A stretch of 64,000 bases of DNA from Seongchinamella unica (lineage in GTDB: Bacteria > Pseudomonadota > Gammaproteobacteria > Pseudomonadales > Halieaceae), in assembly GCF_004354085.1 (NCBI RefSeq), contig NZ_SMSE01000003.1:186001-250000 (forward strand), given 5' to 3'. Under the pieces are notes generated by a model. It had not been told where the DNA came from, searched no databases, and worked only from the letters and a program-made list of their open reading frames with translations. This document shows positions 59,395 through 64,000 of this stretch, piece after piece. Made by a program: the position numbers and the translations under genes. The first letter of the stretch is position 1. Every line of letters starts with the position of its first letter.

Positions 59395-60336
59395 GTGCAT
59401 ACCCAGGATTTCCCCCAGCTGGACTCAGTAGACGTCATCAAACAGGGCTTCGAGTCTTTTGGCTACATTTGCTCTGACAAAATTGCCACGGCCGTATTCC
59501 TCGCATTCCAGTTGCGCAAGCCGGTTCTGGTCGAGGGCCCTCCGGGAGTGGGCAAGACCGAACTGGCAAAAACCACCGCCCAACTGCTGGATACTCCGTT
59601 GATCCGCCTGCAGTGCTACGAGGGGCTGGATGAAGCGAAAGCCCTGTACGAATGGAAGTACGGTAAGCAGTTGCTCTATACCCAGGTGCTGAAAGAAAAA
59701 CTGGGCGACCTGTTACAGGGCACCCATAACCTGGCAGAGTCGGTGGAACGCTTGCACCAGTTCGGCGATATCTTCTACTCGGAAGAGTTCCTCGAGCCCA
59801 GGCCCCTGCTCAAGGCAATGCAACAGGAAAAAGGCGCGATCCTGTTGATCGACGAGGTCGACAAGTCGGACTACGAGTTCGAGTCGCTGTTGCTGGAAAT
59901 TCTCTCCGACTACCAGGTATCGATCCCGGAAATCGGCACGGTAAAGGCCAAGTCGTCGCCAATGGTATTCCTCACCAGCAACAACACCCGCGACCTTTCC
60001 GATGCCCTCAAACGCCGCTGCCTGCACCTGTACATCCCCTTCCCCACGGTGGAACTGGAAGAACGCATCGTCCGCATCCGGGTACCGGAAATTGACCAGA
60101 AACTGCGCCACCAGCTGGTTGAGTTCGTCCACTCCCTGCGCCAGCTGGACCTGAAAAAACTCCCCGCCATTTCCGAGACCATCGACTGGGCGCGCAGCCT
60201 GTTATTGCTGCACGCCGACGAACTCGACGAGGAGCTGGTGCGCAGCACGCTGAACGTACTGCTGAAGTTTGAAGATGACATCGAGTCCACCGACGGCGAA
60301 CTTCGCCAGCTGGTGCGCGGGGTCGCGGAAGACTAG
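59395..60336 (+). CDS. MoxR family AAA ATPase
   Basis: This AAA+ chaperone-like ATPase of 313 residues has Walker A EGPPGVGKT (47-55), Walker B LLIDEVDKSD, sensor 1 TSNNTRDLSDALKRR and a C-terminal lid. MoxR ATPases act with VWA proteins on metalloenzyme or complex maturation; the next gene is such a VWA protein. The start is GTG at 59395. The pair resembles the CoxD-CoxE arrangement. It is separated from moaA by 67 bp. Confidence 0.93.
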   Translation: MHTQDFPQLDSVDVIKQGFESFGYICSDKIATAVFLAFQLRKPVLVEGPPGVGKTELAKTTAQLLDTPLIRLQCYEGLDEAKALYEWKYGKQLLYTQVLKEKLGDLLQGTHNLAESVERLHQFGDIFYSEEFLEPRPLLKAMQQEKGAILLIDEVDKSDYEFESLLLEILSDYQVSIPEIGTVKAKSSPMVFLTSNNTRDLSDALKRRCLHLYIPFPTVELEERIVRIRVPEIDQKLRHQLVEFVHSLRQLDLKKLPAISETIDWARSLLLLHADELDEELVRSTLNVLLKFEDDIESTDGELRQLVRGVAED

Positions 60337-60338
60337 TC

Positions 60339-61769
60339 ATGCCCGAAAACCTGGTCAGCTTCATCCAGGTCCTGCGCAGTCACGATGTGCGCATATCGCC
60401 GGCGGAAACCCTGGACGCCATGCACGTGGCGACCACCCTCGGCTACGGCGATCGCTCCCTGTTGCGGGACGGACTGGGAATGACCCTGGCCAAAACCCCC
60501 GAGGAAGAGGCGATCTTCCTGCAGTGTTTTGAGCGCTTTTTTGATCGCGGGCTGGCCGATGTTTCCGCACCGGACGCGCCGGACGCCGACGATGCTACTG
60601 CAACCGAAGACAGCAGTGACCACCCCGGGCAGCAGGACGCCAGCCCGCTGCCGGCGCGCGCCGACGAAGCTTTAGCGCTCAAGGTCGCTGCAGAGGACAA
60701 CCCGGAGCTGCAGGCGCTGATGCAATCGGAGTTGATGCGGGCACTGCTTGAAAATGACCGTAACGCGCTGAGTTTGGCAATAAACCGGGCGGGTGAAGCC
60801 ACCGGCCTGCAGGCTATCCAGATGTTCACCCAGAAGGGGCAATACACCCGCCGGATGCTCGATGCCATGGGCGAGGAACAGATACGCGCCGCAGTCATTG
60901 CGCTGGAACGCGAGCAGAGCCCCGCCCTGCCCCAGCTGCAGCGCTACCGGGACCTCCTGCGGGAGCAGGTGCGCGATTACGTCGATGGCCAGTACCTGCT
61001 GCACGCCGAGGGCAAGACCCGGCAGTTCATGGAAGACGTGCTGAGCAAGACCCGCCTGAGTAACATCGAACATACCTACCTGCACCGGGTACACGAGCTG
61101 GTACGCAAGATGGCCAAAAAACTGGCCGCGCGACACAGCCGCAAGCGCCGCCAATACCGCCGCGGACAGCTGGATATGGCCCGTACCCTGCGCGCCGGCA
61201 TCGCCAACGATGGTCTGATGTTCGACCTGCACTGGCGCCGCACCCGCAGGGACAAGCCGCAGATTCTTGCGGTGTGTGATGTCAGTGGCTCAGTCGCCGC
61301 CTACGCCAAGTTCCTGCTGTTGTTCCTCTACAGCCTGCAGGATGTGCTGCCACGGGTCAGAAGCTTCGCGTTTTCCAGCAAACTGGGAGAGGTGAGTGAA
61401 CTGTTCGAGGAACACCCGGTGGAGAAAGCCATCGAGCTGGTCAACTGGAAGTATGGCGGCGCCACCGACTACGGCACCGCCCTCACCGATTTTGCCCGGC
61501 TCGCACTCGACGATATCAACAGCAATACCACGGTGATCATCCTCGGCGACGCGCGCAACAACAAGGGCGACCCCAGGCTGGAAATCATGCAGAGCATATA
61601 CCAGCGTTCACGCCAGGTGATCTGGCTGAACCCCGAGTCCCGTCGCGCCTGGGGTACCGGTGATTCGGAAATGCACCGCTACCAAAGCGCCTGTCATTTT
61701 GCGGCCGAATGCAATAACCTTAAGCAATTGGAACGCATAGTAGACCAACTCCTCAAAAGTACCCGATAA
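60339..61769 (+). CDS. VWA domain-containing protein (CoxE-like)
   Basis: The 476-residue product has an N-terminal region with an acidic low-complexity linker (about residues 80-110, DAPDADDATATEDSSDHPGQ), a helical middle, and a C-terminal von Willebrand A domain with the MIDAS motif VCDVSGSVAAYAKF and later GGATDYGTALTDF. It starts 2 bp after the MoxR stop, which is typical of a MoxR-VWA pair. The client is unknown; Mo-enzyme maturation is one option since moaA is upstream. Confidence 0.9.
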   Translation: MPENLVSFIQVLRSHDVRISPAETLDAMHVATTLGYGDRSLLRDGLGMTLAKTPEEEAIFLQCFERFFDRGLADVSAPDAPDADDATATEDSSDHPGQQDASPLPARADEALALKVAAEDNPELQALMQSELMRALLENDRNALSLAINRAGEATGLQAIQMFTQKGQYTRRMLDAMGEEQIRAAVIALEREQSPALPQLQRYRDLLREQVRDYVDGQYLLHAEGKTRQFMEDVLSKTRLSNIEHTYLHRVHELVRKMAKKLAARHSRKRRQYRRGQLDMARTLRAGIANDGLMFDLHWRRTRRDKPQILAVCDVSGSVAAYAKFLLLFLYSLQDVLPRVRSFAFSSKLGEVSELFEEHPVEKAIELVNWKYGGATDYGTALTDFARLALDDINSNTTVIILGDARNNKGDPRLEIMQSIYQRSRQVIWLNPESRRAWGTGDSEMHRYQSACHFAAECNNLKQLERIVDQLLKSTR

Positions 61770-61773
61770 CGTT

Positions 61774-61977
61774 ATGGCATTTTACTGCAATGATTGCAGC
61801 TACCGCGGTAAAACCAGTGGTCATGGCGGACAGTGTCCTGCCTGCGGGTCTTTTAATGTGTCGGTCCCACGGGTTAACTCCGATGAACAGAAAGCCCCGC
61901 CCCGCTGGCACAAGATTGCCCTGGTGAGCTCGTGGTCGCTGCTGCTGGTCATGATTCTCTGGAAGTTGATCCGCTGA
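61774..61977 (+). CDS. Small zinc-ribbon membrane protein
   Basis: The 67-residue product has a rubredoxin-like C-x2-C...C-x2-C ribbon at the N-terminus (FYCNDCSYRG and GQCPACGSFN) and one C-terminal membrane helix (IALVSSWSLLLVMILWKLIR). It lies 4 bp after the VWA gene and overlaps the start of the DUF1631 gene. Its function is unknown. Confidence 0.8.
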   Translation: MAFYCNDCSYRGKTSGHGGQCPACGSFNVSVPRVNSDEQKAPPRWHKIALVSSWSLLLVMILWKLIR

Positions 61978-63689
61978 AACTGAGCAAAACACAGTTCCCT
62001 ATCCCCGCAACACTGCAATCGCTGGTTCGGCAGCAGTTTGCCGATCCGGCCCGGTCGGCTCAGGGCGACCAGGCGATGCGGCGGGATGAGCTCATCACCT
62101 ACATCCGCGCCAGTGCCCGATTTGACCTGCGTCCGCTGGAAGCGGTACTGGCGCAAACAGAGCAGATAGGCGATCCGGCGCTGCCCGCGCCAGAGGACAG
62201 CGCCGTCCTCGCCTGGATTGGCGCCAGCTGCGACTACTGGGAAAAGCACCATCCTCTGGACGAGGCTGTTTCCAGCCAGTTGCGTCGTCTGCAGCCGGTC
62301 ATCGCGCTGATAGCGCTCGCCGACGCCCAGTTCTACACCCCGGGCAAGCACCCCCTGCACCAGACACTGGACGCATTGCAGGCGGCGGCCGTTGGCTGGC
62401 AGGACGGGCTCGGCCGCGCCGGTGAGCCTCTGCTGAAACTCATTGACGAAACCGTGGAGGGTGCCCTCGCCAGCCTGGAGGCTGACGGCGAGGGGCTGAT
62501 CTCACTGCTGCGAAACAGTACCCGGTCAGCGCAACGACTGCAAACCCGCCAACAGCGCATGGCCCAGCGTGCCGCCGATGTGGAGCGCGGCCAGCTGCGG
62601 GCCGCAAGGGCCCGCAATACCGCTGCCGCAATGATTAACCAACAGCTGCAACGCTTCCCCATTCCCGCGGAAATCGGCCAGTTTATCACTGGTCCCTGGT
62701 ATGAAAGTGCGCAATTGGTGCTACTCAAGTTTGGCGAGCAGGCAGAGCAGTGGCGGGATTTCGTCAGCACCACCGCCTCCCTGCTTGATGCCCTGCAACC
62801 GCCCGGGGATACTGCCCAGCCCTCCCCCGATGGCGGGATTGGCAGGCGACTGAGCAGGTGGTTGCTAAGCCTGCAGCACGACCCCCAGGCGGCAGAGCAG
62901 GCCATCAGCAACATTGAGTACGCGCACCTGCGGGTTGCCCGCGGAGAAGACGTCCAGCGCGCCAATACGACGCTGCTGGCTGCTGACGACAAACCGGCAA
63001 GCAACGGCGAAGTGATCGCCGAAGTCGAGGCGCTTGAGATGGGCCAATGGTTTCTGGTCCAGGCTCGAAAAGGTAGCACCCTGCGCATACAGCTGGCGAT
63101 GAAGCAGGACGATGAACAGCGCCTGCTGTTCTGCAACCACGCCGGGGCCCGGGTTCAGGCCATGGACTACAGCAGCTTCGCCCGGCTGCTGAGCGAGGGC
63201 AAGGCGGTTCCCCTCAGCTCGGATAACAGCTTCAGTCGCGCGCTGGCTGCCGTCGTTGGCATCGACAACCAGGAGGCTCTGGCGAAACTCACCGGCCAGC
63301 CTCCGTCCGAGGGTGAACAGGCAGCGACCGCGGGCGACAGTCCGGCACCAGATCCCGGCGCTGGCGATCCACTCCCTCCGCTGGAAGTTGAGAGCGAGGA
63401 ACCAAGACAGCCGGACCTGCCGGATTCAGGCGTACCGGAGCTCCCCATGGGGACCTGGCTGGGGTTTCACGATGTGGACCCGCCCCTGCTTGCCAAGCTG
63501 GCGCTACACGACAAGGTCCGCCAACTCTTTATCTTCGTCAATCGCAAGGGTGTGGAACAGCGCCGGCTGGGGGAGGATGAGTACCTGGCGCTGATCCAGG
63601 CCGGGCAGGTGGATATCCTGGAAACCAAAGTGAACTTCCGCGAGCAGGTAGAACGTGCCCGCGACCGCATGAAGAGGCATCAACGCTAG
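61932..63689 (+). CDS. DUF1631 family protein
   Basis: The 585-residue product resembles DUF1631 proteins: helical N-terminal half with VGWQDGLGRAGEPLLKLIDE, a central segment ending KRLSRWLLSLQHDP-like, and a C-terminal part with MGQWFLVQARKGSTLRIQLA and LFCNHAGARVQAMDYSSFAR. A Pro/Glu-rich linker lies at about residues 455-500. The start is unsure: GTG at 61932 overlaps the previous gene by 46 bp, and a rare CTG near 61971 would remove the overlap. DUF1631 proteins are often next to PilZ proteins, as here. Confidence 0.78.
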   Translation: MVAAAGHDSLEVDPLKLSKTQFPIPATLQSLVRQQFADPARSAQGDQAMRRDELITYIRASARFDLRPLEAVLAQTEQIGDPALPAPEDSAVLAWIGASCDYWEKHHPLDEAVSSQLRRLQPVIALIALADAQFYTPGKHPLHQTLDALQAAAVGWQDGLGRAGEPLLKLIDETVEGALASLEADGEGLISLLRNSTRSAQRLQTRQQRMAQRAADVERGQLRAARARNTAAAMINQQLQRFPIPAEIGQFITGPWYESAQLVLLKFGEQAEQWRDFVSTTASLLDALQPPGDTAQPSPDGGIGRRLSRWLLSLQHDPQAAEQAISNIEYAHLRVARGEDVQRANTTLLAADDKPASNGEVIAEVEALEMGQWFLVQARKGSTLRIQLAMKQDDEQRLLFCNHAGARVQAMDYSSFARLLSEGKAVPLSSDNSFSRALAAVVGIDNQEALAKLTGQPPSEGEQAATAGDSPAPDPGAGDPLPPLEVESEEPRQPDLPDSGVPELPMGTWLGFHDVDPPLLAKLALHDKVRQLFIFVNRKGVEQRRLGEDEYLALIQAGQVDILETKVNFREQVERARDRMKRHQR

Positions 63690-64000
63690 TGGACCTGGAG
63701 CGAAAACATCTGCGACTGCCTGTCGAAAGCCGGGTCTTTATCGAGTTGGAAGCGCCGGTATCCGGCACCAATGCGCCGGGCAATATTGCGGTCTGCAAAA
63801 CCCTCGACGTCTCCGCCAGCGGCCTGCAGGTCGCGCTGGACCATGAACTGATTGAGCAGTCTTACCTGCAGATTGGTGTCGAACCACCCCGCACGGCGAG
63901 CGCCAGCGCGGAACCCTTCTTCCTCGCTGCGCAGGTGAAATGGTGCCGTGCCGGAGAATCTGCGGACCAACCGTGGCTGGCGGGACTGGCATTGCTGCCC
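63689..64000 (+). CDS. PilZ domain-containing protein (partial, runs off the window)
   Basis: A frame opens with GTG at 63689-63691 (one-base overlap with the DUF1631 TAG) and stays open to the right edge. It begins VDLERKHLRLPVESRVFIEL and continues with the PilZ-type DVSASGLQVALDHEL motif, so it should bind cyclic di-GMP through an RxxxR plus (D/N)xSxxG pattern. The R-x-x-x-R element is not seen in its full form near the N-terminus (here ERKHLRLP). The C-terminus is not visible. Confidence 0.8.
   Translation, partial: MDLERKHLRLPVESRVFIELEAPVSGTNAPGNIAVCKTLDVSASGLQVALDHELIEQSYLQIGVEPPRTASASAEPFFLAAQVKWCRAGESADQPWLAGLALLP

Overview
The window is GC-rich chromosomal DNA of a gammaproteobacterium. 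Gene content and order (S10 ribosomal cluster; proA-nadD-rsfS-rlmH-mrdA-rodA-mltB-rlpA-dacA-ybeD-lipB; nrdA with two ATP-cones; fadBA; a PHA-granule region with a PhaD-like regulator) resemble the Cellvibrionales/Halieaceae and pseudomonad side of the class. The family-level placement is inference; no 16S rRNA gene is present. Almost all of the window is core metabolism and cell-envelope housekeeping. No CRISPR array, prophage, integrase or intact insertion sequence was found.

Layout. 1-6300 (minus): S10/spc ribosomal protein genes rpsJ to rplE (rplE cut by the window edge), read from a near-consensus sigma-70 promoter just upstream of rpsJ. 6800-9550: a DksA/TraR-type zinc-finger protein, a YdcH protein, a TM2 membrane protein and prfC. 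9660-9985: apparent debris of a RegB/RegA (PrrBA)-type two-component system. 9982-19773 (minus): an eleven-gene run for proline synthesis, NAD synthesis, ribosome maturation, the rod-shape elongation machinery, peptidoglycan hydrolases and lipoylation. 19926-24035: 2-Cys peroxiredoxin, bfd, grxD, argD and argF, with a 416-bp gap holding two foldback elements. 24036-28761: nrdAB behind tandem NrdR boxes and a DnaA box. 28886-32000: small and hypothetical genes, two VOC proteins, DUF2164 and a nitrobindin-like protein. 32154-35510: fadBA. 36021: tRNA-Gly(CCC), whose 3' end is duplicated 161 bp downstream. 36294-47697: MAPEG, MOSC, dinG, an acyltransferase, a small exported protein, a phosphatase, a TetR/dgkA divergent pair, rpsT, and a diiron protein/AraC/patatin group. 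47699-54351: PHA-related genes (PHA granule-region protein, thiolase-like protein, two phasin-like proteins with basic repeat tails, PhaD-like TetR) with hslO and pckA among them. 54348-58123: methyltransferase, peroxiredoxin, SRPBCC, PqiA-like and SLC13 transporter genes. 58317-64000 (plus): moaA, then a compact MoxR ATPase / VWA / zinc-ribbon / DUF1631 / PilZ run that leaves the window.

How the genes work together. The minus-strand block from proA to lipB links cell elongation (MrdA-RodA), wall trimming (DacA, MltB, RlpA) and late ribosome steps (RsfS, RlmH). FadBA, PckA and the phasin/PhaD set fit a cell that burns fatty acids, stores carbon as polyhydroxyalkanoate and uses gluconeogenesis. 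The most unusual signals are non-coding or decayed: a perfect 28-bp-arm palindrome inside the S10 operon, a pair of oppositely oriented foldback elements with a shared 33-nt core, the tRNA-Gly 3'-end duplication around a structured insert, and the doubly deleted two-component relic. I see no convincing new multi-gene system.
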